Assembly: GCF_001428545.1 (NCBI RefSeq)
Contig: NZ_LMHZ01000018.1
Location: 1,424-65,423 of the forward strand
Origin: Noviherbaspirillum sp. Root189
GTDB taxonomy: Bacteria; Pseudomonadota; Gammaproteobacteria; Burkholderiales; Burkholderiaceae_D
Length of the DNA: 64,000 nt
Reading direction: 5' to 3'
Numbering within the stretch: position 1 is the stretch's first letter; every line of letters begins with the position of its first letter. Below are positions 34,667 to 44,408 of this stretch, piece by piece. The notes under the pieces are model-generated. The model had not been told where the DNA came from. It saw only the letters and a list, made by a program, of their open reading frames with translations, and made no database searches. The position numbers were made by a program, and so were the translations under genes.

Positions 34667-36535
34667 ATGCCATATGACACGATTCCATTTCCGCTAAAGC
34701 GCATGACGCTGGCACTGTCACTCACCATCGGCCTCGCCGCATGCGGAGGTGGTTCATCTTCTCCGGAAGCGCAATCGAGCGTCGCCCTGCAAGACAGCCT
34801 CAGCGCTTCGACGGCAACGCCCACGCATACGCAGCTTGCTACAGATACACAGTTAGAGGGCATGTCGCAACTTCCGGCATCGACTACCGTCACACCGCCA
34901 ACTGAGTCCGGCGTTACGGATACCCAGGTCGGCAGTGATAGTCCAACACCCGTCGCGCCAAGTACTGCCCTGCCGGTTCTTGCCATGCCATCCGCAGTCA
35001 GTGATAACACTGTCGTGGACTTGCAGTGCGGGAGGACCTATCAGGGTACGCTTGACCTCAAAGGGAAATCGAATGTAACGGTCAGGACCATGGGAACGTG
35101 TGGCAATGCGATCCTTACGCCGGGACAGTCGCTTAGCGGATGGACTCAATTCCAAGGCAATATTTATTCGGCGCCGGTATCCTTCGCGGTGGCTCAGGTC
35201 ATTGTTGATGGCGCACCTGTGAGTGCTGCCCACTGGCCGACGCGCACACAGACCTGGGCCAAGGCCAGCAGTTCCAGTACCGGCAGCCTGACTTATGCCA
35301 TGCCGAACGCCGACCTCACGGACGCCACGCTAGTGTTTAAGCCTTACGAATGGGCGGTCGAAGCGCGAAAGATCACTGGTTACTCCGGATCCACCATGGC
35401 GGTAGCGTCCACCGGCAACATCAACTTCGACGGCTACGCGCTTGGCGGGCAGGTCGACTTCTATGTGGAAGGTAAATTGTGGATGCTTGATGAGCCGGGT
35501 GAATGGGCCGTGAGCAATGGTCGCCTGTATGTGTGGACACCTGATGGTCAGTCACCCGAAGGACGCATTTGGGCTTCTCCGGACAAGGATGCCATCGACG
35601 CAAGCAGTTCGCGTAATGTCACAGTTCAGAATGTCAGCATCTTTGGTGCAGCCAATGGCATCAACGGGCTCAACGCGAGCACGCTCAGCGCACATGCGGT
35701 GCGCATTGAAAACTCGTCGGGCAACGGCATCCTTTACTCCGGCGGAACCGGGCTGACCGTGGATGGCGCCATCATCCGCAACTCCAAGCATGATGCAATT
35801 GCGGTTAAATGGGGTGGCGGTGGCGAAATTATCGGCAATTCGCTCATCGATGCATCGGGCACGGTCAGCATGCCGACCAATGCACATGCGGCAATCAACC
35901 TGACCGGCGGCAGCGGCGCAGTCGTCCAGAATAATCGAGTAACCAATTCTGGCTATATCGGCATACGCGTATTCCGCAATGCGCGTGTCAGCGGAAACAC
36001 GGTGGATGGTGCTTGCAAGGTATTGACGGATTGCGGCGGTATCTTTACGTCCGCACCCGACAAGCTTGCGTTGAATACGACAATTGAGAATAACGTCATT
36101 CGGAATGTCGCAGTCAATCAGCGCCTCGCATGGGGCATCTACCTGGGGGATTTTGCAAACGGTACTACGGTCAGCGGTAATCATGTGAGCGCCAACGCTA
36201 ACGGTATGGAAATCCTGAACGGTTTTGACAACGTCATCAAAGACAATACTTTTACCCAAAGCACACAGGCGCATGTGCAGATTGTCGAGGCCGGCACGGC
36301 AGCCGTGGTGAAGAACAACGCGTTTTCGGGTAATAACTTTTCCACATCCGGAAAACAAGAAAACTATCGTATCAGCAGCGACCTTGGTACTAGCGCGGTG
36401 ACCCGCTTTGGAAGCTATTCAGCGAATGCTTATACAAGTTCCTCATCGATCTTTGCCAATTTCAATGGCGAAGCCTTGAACTTCACGCAGTGGAAGACAA
36501 GAACAGGCCAGGACAGCAACTCCACGCTTAACTGA
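34667..36535 (+). CDS. Right-handed parallel beta-helix lipoprotein
   Basis: A 622-aa exported protein. A lipoprotein signal (KRMTLALSLTIGLAAC) gives a lipid-bearing Cys followed by GGGSSS. A Ser/Thr/Pro-rich linker runs to about 110. From about 310 the chain has many beta-helix coils with N-x-x-V/I ladders (SRNVTVQNVSIFGAANGING, VDGAIIRNSKHDAIAVK, AVVQNNRVTNSGYIGIRVF, TTVSGNHVSANANGMEILNG), as in polysaccharide lyases and C5-epimerase-like proteins. A role in surface polysaccharide binding or cleavage is possible but unproven. The start could be 34667 or 34703. A terminator follows at 36634-36665. Confidence 0.85.
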   Translation: MPYDTIPFPLKRMTLALSLTIGLAACGGGSSSPEAQSSVALQDSLSASTATPTHTQLATDTQLEGMSQLPASTTVTPPTESGVTDTQVGSDSPTPVAPSTALPVLAMPSAVSDNTVVDLQCGRTYQGTLDLKGKSNVTVRTMGTCGNAILTPGQSLSGWTQFQGNIYSAPVSFAVAQVIVDGAPVSAAHWPTRTQTWAKASSSSTGSLTYAMPNADLTDATLVFKPYEWAVEARKITGYSGSTMAVASTGNINFDGYALGGQVDFYVEGKLWMLDEPGEWAVSNGRLYVWTPDGQSPEGRIWASPDKDAIDASSSRNVTVQNVSIFGAANGINGLNASTLSAHAVRIENSSGNGILYSGGTGLTVDGAIIRNSKHDAIAVKWGGGGEIIGNSLIDASGTVSMPTNAHAAINLTGGSGAVVQNNRVTNSGYIGIRVFRNARVSGNTVDGACKVLTDCGGIFTSAPDKLALNTTIENNVIRNVAVNQRLAWGIYLGDFANGTTVSGNHVSANANGMEILNGFDNVIKDNTFTQSTQAHVQIVEAGTAAVVKNNAFSGNNFSTSGKQENYRISSDLGTSAVTRFGSYSANAYTSSSSIFANFNGEALNFTQWKTRTGQDSNSTLN

Positions 36536-36633
36536 CCACCCCGGCTCTCAGCCTGGCGAATATGTCGTGTACCCTGTGGCATAGTGACCGCCAGGTTGTT
36601 TTTCGAAATGTGTGTTCGAATGGATAACTTAAT

Positions 36634-36665
36634 AAACGCATGCTGTCGGCATGCGTTTTTTGTTT
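36634..36665 (+). terminator. Rho-independent terminator
   Basis: Stem AAACGCATGC / GCATGCGTTT with loop TGTCG, then a run of T (TTTTTTGTTTT). It lies about 100 nt after the beta-helix gene and is the clearest terminator in the window. Confidence 0.85.
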
Positions 36666-36887
36666 TAGACCGGATGATTTTGAACGGTCGCCCATCCTGG
36701 CATTCATAAGATGTTTTCTCAGTACAATATCCTCTTCCAGATTGCGCTTCAGTCCTCAGGCTCATCGTAACAACCGCGTTGGCCGTTATCGATTGCCTGG
36801 CGACGAACCAATCTCTCGGGACGAGGTCGTCTCTGGTATCCAGATGCACCTGCGTTTGACTACGTGCACGGCACAGTTACTACATCA

Positions 36888-38048
36888 ATGACAGATTCAA
36901 TCAGGCAAGCCACCTCAGTTTCAACATACGATTCCTTAATCCGCCGCTGTGCATTGCCAGCATTGTTCATGCTGCTTGGTGTTACCTATGCCACCTGGGC
37001 TTCGCGTATCCCGGCAGTAAGAGACAGTTTGCAGCTGAATCCGGCCGAGCTTGGGATTGTCCTGCTTGGCGCAGGCATCGGCGCGGTGATGTCGTTTCCC
37101 GTAGCGGCATGGTTGATACGTCATAGGGGTGGACGACATGCAGCGATGATTACGGGAATCGCATTGTTGCTCGGCTTGCCCTTGCTTGCGAAGGCGCCAG
37201 ATTTTTCGCTGCTCGTTGCTGCAGCGCTGCTGTATGGCGGGGCGTCAAGTTCCTTTGATGTGGCCATCAATGCCATTGGCGCTGAAGCTGAAAAACGCGC
37301 AGACCGGTCCATCATGTCGGCATTGCATGCGTGGTTTTGCGTCGGGACTGTATCAGGAGCGTTGGCAGGCAGCGCGCTGGCCGCCGCAGGCGTGTCGGTA
37401 TCGGCCCATTTCGTCGGCGTCGCGCTCGTACTGTCGATGATCTTGTGGGCCAGCTACACAAGCCTGCCCCATGACCGCCCCGATCCGCAGGCCAATGGCA
37501 AGAGCTTTGCAATTCCGCATGGGCCGGCAGTGATGCTTGGCGTGATCTGTTTTTGCGGCGCCGTAGCCGAAGGTTCGGTTGCCGACTGGAGCGGTGTGTT
37601 CATGAAAGACAAGCTCGGCGTCGGCGATGGCGTTGCGCCCCTCGGTTTTGCCGCGTTTTCTGCAATGATGCTCGCCGCACGTCTGGGCGCGGATCGCTTG
37701 AAGGATCGGTTTGGCGCGCGACGTGTCGTCGCCACCGGCACCTTGATTGCCGCTGTCGGAATATTCCTAGCCGTGCCGGCGGTAAATACAGTCACTACCA
37801 TCCTCGGCTTTGCCCTGGCGGGCGCTGGACTGGCTTCGCTTTTCCCTTTCGTTTACAGCGCAGCAGGGCGGCATGGCTCGACAGCATTGGCCGCAGTCGC
37901 GACATTCGGCTATAGCGGCAATCTGATCGGGCCTCCGATCATTGGGTTCGTGGCCAACGGCTGGGGTCTGCAGGCAGCGATTGGCGTACTCGGCGTTGCC
38001 TGTGTTTTTATTGCAGCGGCAGCTTATGTCGCACGGACACTGGACTGA
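36888..38048 (+). CDS. MFS transporter
   Basis: A 386-aa inner-membrane transporter with about twelve hydrophobic segments. It starts the first helix with ALPALFMLLGVTYATWASRI and has the MFS-type cytoplasmic motif after helix 2 (AWLIRHRGGRHAAM) and its partner in the second half (AARLGADRLKDRFGARRVVA). It resembles the YbjJ-like group. The ATG at 36888 is used; an in-frame GTG at 36864 is less likely. The substrate is unknown. The region after it holds the palindrome at 38119, which belongs to the next cluster. Confidence 0.88.
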   Translation: MTDSIRQATSVSTYDSLIRRCALPALFMLLGVTYATWASRIPAVRDSLQLNPAELGIVLLGAGIGAVMSFPVAAWLIRHRGGRHAAMITGIALLLGLPLLAKAPDFSLLVAAALLYGGASSSFDVAINAIGAEAEKRADRSIMSALHAWFCVGTVSGALAGSALAAAGVSVSAHFVGVALVLSMILWASYTSLPHDRPDPQANGKSFAIPHGPAVMLGVICFCGAVAEGSVADWSGVFMKDKLGVGDGVAPLGFAAFSAMMLAARLGADRLKDRFGARRVVATGTLIAAVGIFLAVPAVNTVTTILGFALAGAGLASLFPFVYSAAGRHGSTALAAVATFGYSGNLIGPPIIGFVANGWGLQAAIGVLGVACVFIAAAAYVARTLD

Positions 38049-38331
38049 CTCTCGTCAGCGCAATTTGCGCACGTCCTAATTTCATCCAAGAATCGGAGGA
38101 CTGTCGTTCATCCGTGCCTTGTTTCGCACAGCGAAACAATGTTTTAAAGGTATTGACCGCTTTTTGTCGTTCCGTTAAGTTGACCGTCAAAATGGGTACG
38201 CGTGTTTGCGCTTTAATCGCCACGGAAATGGTCATTTTTTGCTGGAGAATCGACTACAGACAAAGCCTTCAGCAATGGCGTCGGCATGATGAAACATGCA
38301 TTCAAAACAAAGCAAAAAGAGGAGACAAACC
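38049..38331. other. Intergenic region with a regulatory palindrome
   Basis: About 280 nt between the MFS gene and the cyclase cluster. It carries the 21-bp perfect palindrome at 38119-38139 and a good ribosome site (AGAGGAG) just before the cyclase ATG. No gene is seen. Confidence 0.55.
38119..38139. promoter_or_regulatory. Perfect 9-3-9 palindrome, candidate IclR-family operator
   Basis: Half-site TTGTTTCGC, spacer ACA, then the exact complement. Because ACA and TGT are complementary, the same motif reads TTGTTTCGC-TGT on the other strand. Near-copies occur at 55741-55761 (19 of 21 positions) and 55867-55887 (17 of 21), beside a liv operon, a Bug receptor and an IclR regulator. The site is 193 nt upstream of the cyclase start, so it is a candidate operator for the 38332-41682 cluster. 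Confidence 0.65.
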
Positions 38332-39381
38332 ATGCGCTGGAAGAACCGTCCGCAAGGGGCTAACTGGGGCGACTTCGGCCCTGATGACCAGTTAGGCCGC
38401 GTCAACCTGATCGGCCGGGAACAGATCCTGAAAGGAGCCGCCGAAGTCCGCGAGGGGCGCAGCTTTTGCCTATCGCTTCCGCTCAACCTCCCGGGAGGAA
38501 ACCTGCTCAATACACGCAGGCATCCGCCACGGCTTGAACCTACTTATCGCGAAGGCAAACCTGTCGTCAACTTCCCCATGGCGAGAATAGACCGGGACAG
38601 TATCGATATCGTATCTGACGACCAGGTACTGATTTGCCTGCAGTATTCGACACAGTGGGATTCACTCGCGCATGTAGGCGCACGTTTTGATGCGGATGGC
38701 GATGGTGTAGAAGAGACCGTGTACTACAACGGTTTTCGCGCCGATGAGCATATCAAGGGGCCCATGCATTACGGCCAGGGAGAAGAGGAAAGCGGCTGCG
38801 GCTGCGATGGGCCGAATCTCTCTTTCGCGGAAGCTCTGGGCATCGAAAACATGGCGGTCCACGGCATGCAGGGCCGTGGTGTGCTGGTCGATCTCGCACG
38901 TCATTTCGGAGACGAACGCAAACTGATCGGCTTCGACGAATTGCAGGAAGTCATGCAGGCCGACGGCGTCACTGTCGAAAGGGGAGACTTCCTGGTGCTG
39001 CGTACCGGCTTTGCAGAGGCGGTCGTACGAATGGATGGCAAGCCGGATCCGGATGTCCTGCATCACACCTGCAGCGTCATGAACGGGCGCGACGCTCGCT
39101 TGCTGGAATGGATCAGCGATTCCGGCATTGCCGCAATCTGCGCTGACAACTATGCGGTTGAGGCTTATCCCGCAACTGAAATGCACGGCAAAAAATCCAT
39201 TCTTCCGCTGCACCACCATTGTCTTTTCAAGCTCGGCATACCACTCGGCGAGCTGTGGTATCTGCACGACCTTGCGGAGTGGCTCCATCAGCATGGCCGG
39301 CATCGATTTATGCTCACCGCTCCACCGCTTCGCCTGCCGGGTGCAGTGGGCTCACCGGTAACACCGATCGCGACTGTCTGA
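38332..39381 (+). CDS. Cyclase-family (COG1878) hydrolase
   Basis: A 349-aa metal-dependent hydrolase of the kynurenine formamidase / isatin hydrolase / cyclase superfamily. The metal-binding region is YSTQWDSLAHVGARFDADGD (about 115-135), with HGMQGRGVLVDLARH and RGDFLVLRTGFAEA downstream, and a histidine cluster EMHGKKSILPLHHHCLFKLG near 280-305. Such enzymes open amide or lactam rings. The ATG at 38332 has an AGAGGAG site. It leads a cluster with two orphan periplasmic receptors, probably for the same compound or its precursor. Confidence 0.85.
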   Translation: MRWKNRPQGANWGDFGPDDQLGRVNLIGREQILKGAAEVREGRSFCLSLPLNLPGGNLLNTRRHPPRLEPTYREGKPVVNFPMARIDRDSIDIVSDDQVLICLQYSTQWDSLAHVGARFDADGDGVEETVYYNGFRADEHIKGPMHYGQGEEESGCGCDGPNLSFAEALGIENMAVHGMQGRGVLVDLARHFGDERKLIGFDELQEVMQADGVTVERGDFLVLRTGFAEAVVRMDGKPDPDVLHHTCSVMNGRDARLLEWISDSGIAAICADNYAVEAYPATEMHGKKSILPLHHHCLFKLGIPLGELWYLHDLAEWLHQHGRHRFMLTAPPLRLPGAVGSPVTPIATV

Positions 39382-39430
39382 ATAAAACATAAAAAAACGT
39401 TGGCAACACCGATTCAATACGGAGACAACA

Positions 39431-40648
39431 ATGAAGAAACGACTCGTTGCAGCAAGCTTCACGTTATTGTTTTCCGCCGCCGCACATGCGCAGACGGCTC
39501 CCGGCATTTCCGATGATGCGGTCCGCATCGGACTACTCCTCGACATGTCCAGCCTGTACGCTGACATTACCGGCACCGGAAGCGTCACGGCAGCCCAAAT
39601 GGCGATCGACGACTTCGGCGGCAAGGTACTGGGCAAACCCATCCAGCTGGTCTATGCCGATCACCAGAACAAGGCCGATATCGCCGCAAATAAGGCCCGT
39701 GAATGGTTCGATCGGGACAAGGTGGATGCGATTCTTGATGTGGCTGCATCCGGCCCTGCCCTGGCGGTCGCTCCGATTGCAAAAGAGAAAAACAAAATCG
39801 CCGTATTCAGCGGTCCCGGCTCGGTACGGCTGACCAACGATGCATGTAGCGCGGTAACGGTGCACTATGCCTACGATACCTATGCGCTGGCCAATTCCAC
39901 CGCCCGCGCAGTTGTCGCCAAGGGCGGGGACAGTTGGTTTTTCCTGACGGCTGACTATACCTTTGGCTCGACGCTGGAAAAGGATGCAACCGACGTCATT
40001 ACATCAAACGGGGGCAAGGTAATCGGCGCGGTCCGCCATCCTCTCAATGCATCGGATTTCTCATCGTTTTTATTGCGTGCGCAATCGTCCGGCGCCAAAG
40101 TAGTCGGACTGGCTAATGCCGGAGGCGACACCATCAATGCCGTCAAGGGCGCGCAGGAATTCAAACTGACTGCTGATGGCAAGCAACGCCTTGCCGGTTT
40201 GCTGGTGTACATCAACGATGTCAATACGCTAGGCCTGGAGGCGGCACAAGGCATGTTGCTGACTACCGGGTTCTACTGGGACCGTGACGACGATACGCGC
40301 AAATGGGCCCGCCGCTTCTTTGAAAAAACCAAGAAGATGCCCAACATGAGCCAGGCCGGCCTGTATTCGTCCGTCATGCACTACCTCAAGGCAGTCCAGG
40401 CAAGCGGAACGGATGAAACCGCGGCCGTTATGACTAAAATGAAGCAGACACCAATCAACGATTTCTTTGCAAAGAACGGCCGCATCCGTGAAGATGGCCG
40501 TATGGTCCATGATATGTATCTATTCGAAGTCAAGAAGCCTTCCGAATCACGCTATCCCTGGGACTATTACAAGGAAGTGTCGGTCGTGCCAGCCGACAAG
40601 GCATTCCAGCCGCTGTCGGCTTCCACATGCCCGCTAGTCAGGAAATAA
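39431..40648 (+). CDS. ABC transporter substrate-binding protein, LivK-type (orphan)
   Basis: A 405-aa periplasmic binding protein with a signal peptide ([21 protein letters not shown]) and LivJ/LivK-like Leu/Ile/Val fold hallmarks ([20 protein letters not shown] region, [33 protein letters not shown]). No permease or ATPase gene is adjacent. The nearest liv permease set is at 52277-55619, which carries its own binding protein and shares the palindromic operator motif, so this receptor may feed that transporter (inference). The Bug gene follows, overlapping only in an upstream extension. Confidence 0.88.
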   Translation: MKKRLVAASFTLLFSAAAHAQTAPGISDDAVRIGLLLDMSSLYADITGTGSVTAAQMAIDDFGGKVLGKPIQLVYADHQNKADIAANKAREWFDRDKVDAILDVAASGPALAVAPIAKEKNKIAVFSGPGSVRLTNDACSAVTVHYAYDTYALANSTARAVVAKGGDSWFFLTADYTFGSTLEKDATDVITSNGGKVIGAVRHPLNASDFSSFLLRAQSSGAKVVGLANAGGDTINAVKGAQEFKLTADGKQRLAGLLVYINDVNTLGLEAAQGMLLTTGFYWDRDDDTRKWARRFFEKTKKMPNMSQAGLYSSVMHYLKAVQASGTDETAAVMTKMKQTPINDFFAKNGRIREDGRMVHDMYLFEVKKPSESRYPWDYYKEVSVVPADKAFQPLSASTCPLVRK

Positions 40649-40683
40649 ATTTACCGAACTATTCTTTTGAGGATGAATTAACT

Positions 40684-41682
40684 ATGAACCCCCGCATAAT
40701 GCGTCGCCTCTGCGCGGCAGTTTTTACTACGCTGGCCTTTGCCGCCGGTAGCGCCTCCGCACAAAACTATCCGACCAAGCCGATTACGATCGTCGTGCCG
40801 TTTGCACCGGGCGGCACCACCGACATTCTTGCTCGTGCAGTCGGTGCGGAGTTGACCAAATCACTGGGTCAGCAAGTGATCATTGATAACCGTCCGGGTG
40901 CTGGCGGCAATATCGGGACCCAACTGGTCGCGCATGCGGCACCGGACGGTTATACCTTGCTGATGGGAACAGTCGGTACACATGGCATCAATCAGTCACT
41001 TTATCCGAAACTTCCGTACGACCCGATCAAGGACTTTGCCCCTGTCACCCTGGTGGCAGCGGTGCCGAATGTTCTTGTCTTGAATAAAGCCTTCGCTGAA
41101 AAGAACCAGATCACCGACGTCAAGAGCTTTTTAAGCTATGCCAAAGCGCATCCGGGAAAACTCAATATGGCATCGTCCGGCAATGGCACATCGATTCACC
41201 TGGCCGGTGAATTGTTCAAGACGCAGACCAAGACTTTCATGGTGCACGTTCCGTACCGTGGATCATCGCCTGCGATTGCCGACCTCATTGGCGGTCAGGC
41301 GGACCTGATGTTCGACAACCTCCCATCGGCCATTGGACATATCAAGTCCGGTCGCCTCGTAGCCCTTGGCGTGACGAGCAGCAAGCCATCTGCGGCACTG
41401 CCGAACGTCCCACCCATTGCGCAGACCGGTGGTGATCTTACCGGCTACGAAGCCAGTTCTTGGTTCGGCATTCTAGCGCCGGCGGCCACGCCTAAAGAAA
41501 TCGTCGCCAAGTTGCAGCAGGAAATCAGCAAGTCTCTCGCCTCCCCGGCAGTGAAGGAGAAAATGGTAGCGCAAGGCGCAGAGCCGGTTGGCAATACACC
41601 GGAGCAATTTGCCGCTCATATCCAGGCCGAAACCAAGAAGTGGGCGAAAGTCGTGAAGGACTCTGGCGCCAAGGTTGATTAA
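40684..41682 (+). CDS. Bug-family (TctC-type) extracytoplasmic solute receptor
   Basis: A 332-aa periplasmic protein with a signal peptide ([22 protein letters not shown]), then the Bug signature [20 protein letters not shown] and RPGAGGNIG, then [20 protein letters not shown]. It binds small carboxylates or related anions; no TctA/TctB membrane partner is nearby. It is closely similar to the Bug protein at 55965 (shared [18 protein letters not shown] / [19 protein letters not shown]). The frame opens at 40627, but the ATG at 40684 is preferred. Confidence 0.9.
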   Translation: MNPRIMRRLCAAVFTTLAFAAGSASAQNYPTKPITIVVPFAPGGTTDILARAVGAELTKSLGQQVIIDNRPGAGGNIGTQLVAHAAPDGYTLLMGTVGTHGINQSLYPKLPYDPIKDFAPVTLVAAVPNVLVLNKAFAEKNQITDVKSFLSYAKAHPGKLNMASSGNGTSIHLAGELFKTQTKTFMVHVPYRGSSPAIADLIGGQADLMFDNLPSAIGHIKSGRLVALGVTSSKPSAALPNVPPIAQTGGDLTGYEASSWFGILAPAATPKEIVAKLQQEISKSLASPAVKEKMVAQGAEPVGNTPEQFAAHIQAETKKWAKVVKDSGAKVD

Positions 41683-41702
41683 GCCGTTTTGCCAGTTGGT
41701 CG

Positions 41703-41735
41703 GCGGTGCCTGCAACTAACACAAATCGGCACCGC
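41703..41735. terminator. Hairpin between convergent genes
   Basis: Arms GCGGTGCC (41703-41710) and GGCACCGC (41728-41735) with a 17-nt loop, 20 nt after the Bug gene and 31 nt before the end of the convergent small exported protein. There is no T-tract, so terminator function is uncertain. Confidence 0.3.
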
Positions 41736-41765
41736 TATCCGCACGATCTGACGTAATCCCCATGC

Positions 41766-42074
41766 TTACTTGTCTGGGCCCGGGCTATTCGATTTGTTGG
41801 TGGTCGAGCCGGTATGTCCGCCTGTCGCTGCGGGCCCACCTGTCTCCCCGGCGGCGCTTCCGGCGTCTGGTGTGGCCGGCCGAGCTTTGTCCATCGTTGT
41901 CTTGTCATTTTTATTGGGATGCGGCGCCTTCGATTTTGCAGTCGTATGCCCCGACTGCTTCGACCTCTTCGCCTTATCCGCAGCGCTCGCTTCATCAGGC
42001 GCCGCCGTGTGACTTGCCGCCATGGCACCGCCTGAAAGAGTAAGTACGCAAAGAAAAATAAATAGGCTTTTCAT
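41766..42074 (-). CDS. Small exported Ala/Lys/Thr-rich protein, 102 aa
   Basis: A signal peptide (MKSLFIFLCVLTLSGGAMA/A) followed by a low-complexity polar chain (KRSKQSGHTTAKSKAPHPNK, GGPAATGGHTGSTTN). No domain is recognised. The ATG at 42074 is chosen because an AGGAAAGGA site precedes it and it starts the signal peptide. In style it resembles the Ser-rich exported protein at 58996-59481. Confidence 0.65.
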   Translation of the reverse strand: MKSLFIFLCVLTLSGGAMAASHTAAPDEASAADKAKRSKQSGHTTAKSKAPHPNKNDKTTMDKARPATPDAGSAAGETGGPAATGGHTGSTTNKSNSPGPDK

Positions 42075-42394
42075 TGGTATCCTTTCCTGTCCTGGTCGAC
42101 GCGCATGCACAGTACATGCCACAGCTTATTCAGCACGACTATCGCTTACTGTGTGACGACGCCGTTATCGAGTTGTTCCAGCAGACGAAGGAAATCATTG
42201 ATGATGGACGTAATCTATGCGTCGAAATGCATTAGCTTCAGAAATCGCAATGAAATTACACTTCTTTCCCCCTCATTCTCGTCATTCCCGCCCTATCGCA
42301 ACCCTCATGTCGCAACACTGTCCTATCGTGAGTGATCTGTAACGCACCACGGCACCCACCTCGGTCGCGGTGCAGTTTAAATAAAGGCGACTCA

Positions 42395-42553
42395 ATGAAG
42401 AAAATCAGCAATAAAGCAGCTGCAGTCCTTTTGCTGCTTCTAGTACCCTTTGTTAGCGGCTGCGGCGGCTATGCACGTACGGGAAATAGCGGTTCCGGCG
42501 TACAGGTGTATGGCACCATCGATGCTGGTGTACAACATCAACGTTCGCATTGA
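42395..42553 (+). CDS. Small lipoprotein, 52 aa
   Basis: A 52-residue ORF with a lipoprotein signal: MKKISNKAAAVLLLLLVPFV, then SGC as the lipobox, followed by GGYARTGNSGSGVQVYGTID. A good ribosome site (AAAGGCGA) precedes the ATG. The mature part is only about 30 residues with no known domain. It lies before the BON-domain lipoprotein gene. Confidence 0.65.
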   Translation: MKKISNKAAAVLLLLLVPFVSGCGGYARTGNSGSGVQVYGTIDAGVQHQRSH

Positions 42554-42662
42554 AGAAGCAAAACTTTTGCATGCCGTCATGCACGTCTGAAGAGTCTACG
42601 GTAAATTAACGGTCGGCTCCGTCTCAAGACGGGCAATCACTCACTACTTTCAGGAGACGCTA

Positions 42663-43001
42663 ATGAAAATCTTTCTGCTGCCCGGCATGCTTATTTCCGC
42701 TGTGCTGATCGCTGGATGTGCCAGCATGGGTAATAGCGCGACATCTGCATCGCCTGCACAGGCTGCAGCTTCCGCGACGAACACGGATGCGACGATCACG
42801 CAAAAGGTGAAAGACAGTTTGCAGGGGGACCCCGATACGGCCGGACAGAAATACAATGTCGATACCGCCCAAGGCAAGGTCACCCTCAAAGGCGAGGTAA
42901 AGTCCGTTGCCGCATACCGCAAGGCTCCAGTCGTCGCCAAAACGGTTCCTGGCGTTGTTGCAGTGGACAACCAGCTCGTCGTCTGCCTGACCTGCAAGTA
43001 A
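42663..43001 (+). CDS. BON-domain lipoprotein
   Basis: A 112-aa lipoprotein: signal MKIFLLPGMLISAVLIAGC with the lipid Cys at 19, an Ala/Ser-rich linker, then a BON domain (about 42-110: DATITQKVKDSLQGDPDT, VDTAQGKVTLKGEVKSVAAY, VPGVVAVDNQLVV). BON domains bind phospholipid or outer-membrane components and occur in OsmY-like stress proteins. Likely in the periplasm or outer membrane. AGGAGA precedes the ATG. A hairpin follows at 43029-43059. Confidence 0.85.
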   Translation: MKIFLLPGMLISAVLIAGCASMGNSATSASPAQAAASATNTDATITQKVKDSLQGDPDTAGQKYNVDTAQGKVTLKGEVKSVAAYRKAPVVAKTVPGVVAVDNQLVVCLTCK

Positions 43002-43028
43002 AACTTTTCGCCTGACATGCCTCGGGAG

Positions 43029-43059
43029 GCCAGTCGACGCCGCTTCGGCGACGACTGGC
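43029..43059 (+). terminator. Hairpin after the BON lipoprotein gene
   Basis: Outer arms GCCAGTCG / CGACTGGC and inner arms CGCCG / CGGCG around CTT give a long, stable stem 28 nt after the stop. The T-tract is poor (TTGTCATTCTTTT begins about 10 nt later), so this is a probable rather than classic terminator. Confidence 0.5.
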
Positions 43060-43270
43060 AGGCATTGCGTTGTCATTCTTTTATCATTTACCCCAATCGC
43101 TTTAGATTTGGACGGCAACGCCCACAAGCCTCTATAATTGCGCCGCAGAAGGTCTTTCTTATGGGCATGAAACATGCATGAGATAAGCGCCTCCTGAAAA
43201 CTGGCAACTTATAACTGACGTAGATTACGTTCCCTTACCATCCCGGTGCATTGGCTTGGCTATAGCTCTT

Positions 43271-43630
43271 GTGCCCGAACCGCGCTTTAAAAGCATGCGT
43301 GACGAACTTGAGCGAAGACTGATCACAAGAACGCCGCTGCGGCTGCCGGCTAGGCTACTGGTATCCAGTGACCACCCGTTCGATGTGGAAACGATTGACG
43401 TATCAGTGGGCGGTGCTTGCGTGCTGGTCAACCAGGCCCTGCCGCTCGGCACGGGTTGTGCAATTGCTTTCGAGGTACAAATGCCGGAAGGTACGCGACG
43501 CATCAACGCTTGGGGAGCGGTCGTCTACGACTATGCCGACTCGGAGAATGTCCAACATCGTATCGGTATTGCTTTTGTCGACATGGATGCGTATAGCCGA
43601 CATTTGCTCCAACGCTTGGGGCAACAATAA
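43271..43630 (+). CDS. Single-domain PilZ protein (c-di-GMP receptor)
   Basis: About 119 aa. The PilZ features are an Arg-rich N-terminal segment (RRLITRTPLRLPARL) and the DxSxxG motif as IDVSVGG, then RRINAWGAVVYDY and HRIGIAFVDMDAYSR. The RxxxR switch appears as RRLITR, one residue longer than usual, so binding should be checked. The start could be TTG 43256, GTG 43271 or ATG 43295; none has a clear ribosome site. It shares RRINAWG.VVY and DMD.YS with the PilZ protein at 61916, so the two are paralogues. Confidence 0.8.
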   Translation: MPEPRFKSMRDELERRLITRTPLRLPARLLVSSDHPFDVETIDVSVGGACVLVNQALPLGTGCAIAFEVQMPEGTRRINAWGAVVYDYADSENVQHRIGIAFVDMDAYSRHLLQRLGQQ

Positions 43631-43749
43631 CTGACGGCTTTGGGGTATTACGTGCTTACCTGGATCGGCAAGCAGTGCTTTTACAGCCTCTCCCGTTTTT
43701 AATCCCGAGATGGTGCTAAAATCTTTGGCTTTCCCTTAAAGCCGTTCAA

Positions 43750-43995
43750 ATGTTGTTGATCTTATTATGGGCAGCGCTGGCAGTGCTCGCTCTTACTGGC
43801 GCCGGTTACTCGCATTACCGATATCGCGTCATCCATAACCGCTATTACGCCCGCCTTTTTGGACGCGATAATGAAACGCGCGTGTCTGACACATCTTCCT
43901 CCTCCAGGTATCAGGCTCCAGGACGTTCTGTCTTTCTGCCGCTTGCTACGCTGGCGCTGCTGTGCCTTCTCGTGCCCATGGCATTAATCATCTGA
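43750..43995 (+). CDS. Small membrane protein with two hydrophobic helices, 81 aa
   Basis: An N-terminal helix (MLLILLWAALAVLALTGAGY), a basic Tyr-rich loop (HYRYRVIHNRYYARLFGRDN), then a second helix at about 60-81 (FLPLATLALLCLLVPMALII) ending at the stop. No family is recognised. The open frame, hydrophobic pattern and lack of a competing ORF support a real gene. Confidence 0.6.
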   Translation: MLLILLWAALAVLALTGAGYSHYRYRVIHNRYYARLFGRDNETRVSDTSSSSRYQAPGRSVFLPLATLALLCLLVPMALII

Positions 43996-44077
43996 TCAGT
44001 ATCAACCGCATGCGGGGGCTTGTACCCATGCATGCGATGATCAAAAAACTGTCGGATCACCGACCAAGGAGCCAAAC

Positions 44078-44278
44078 ATGGCAAAGAAGGAAACCCTCGA
44101 CCCGGAAACCCTGGCATTAATACAGTGGTGTACCGAAGTAGAGAAATATCTCGTTGCCGGCGGGGCTACGCTGGCCCAGGCACAGGAACATATTGAAGAA
44201 CAGGTCGAATGGTTCACCGACCAGTTTTATGACGGTCTGACCCCGGAAGAAGCGGCAAAAGCTGCGCTGAACGATTAA
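44078..44278 (+). CDS. Small acidic protein of unknown function, 66 aa
   Basis: A helical, acidic protein (LALIQWCTEVEKYLVAGGAT, LAQAQEHIEEQVEWFTDQFY, LTPEEAAKAALND). It lacks a signal peptide. The ATG at 44078 follows AAGGAG with good spacing, so expression is likely. No family name is known to me. Confidence 0.75.
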   Translation: MAKKETLDPETLALIQWCTEVEKYLVAGGATLAQAQEHIEEQVEWFTDQFYDGLTPEEAAKAALND

Positions 44279-44408
44279 TCCTGAAACGTAGTCGGTTCAA
44301 TTTGCTGCATCACGTCACTATCATCGGTTTGCAAAATATCGCAAGACGGTCTGCGCATGGGAGAGCCGAGGAGTATAGTGGCAGCGATTCCATTCCATCG
44401 AGGTCATC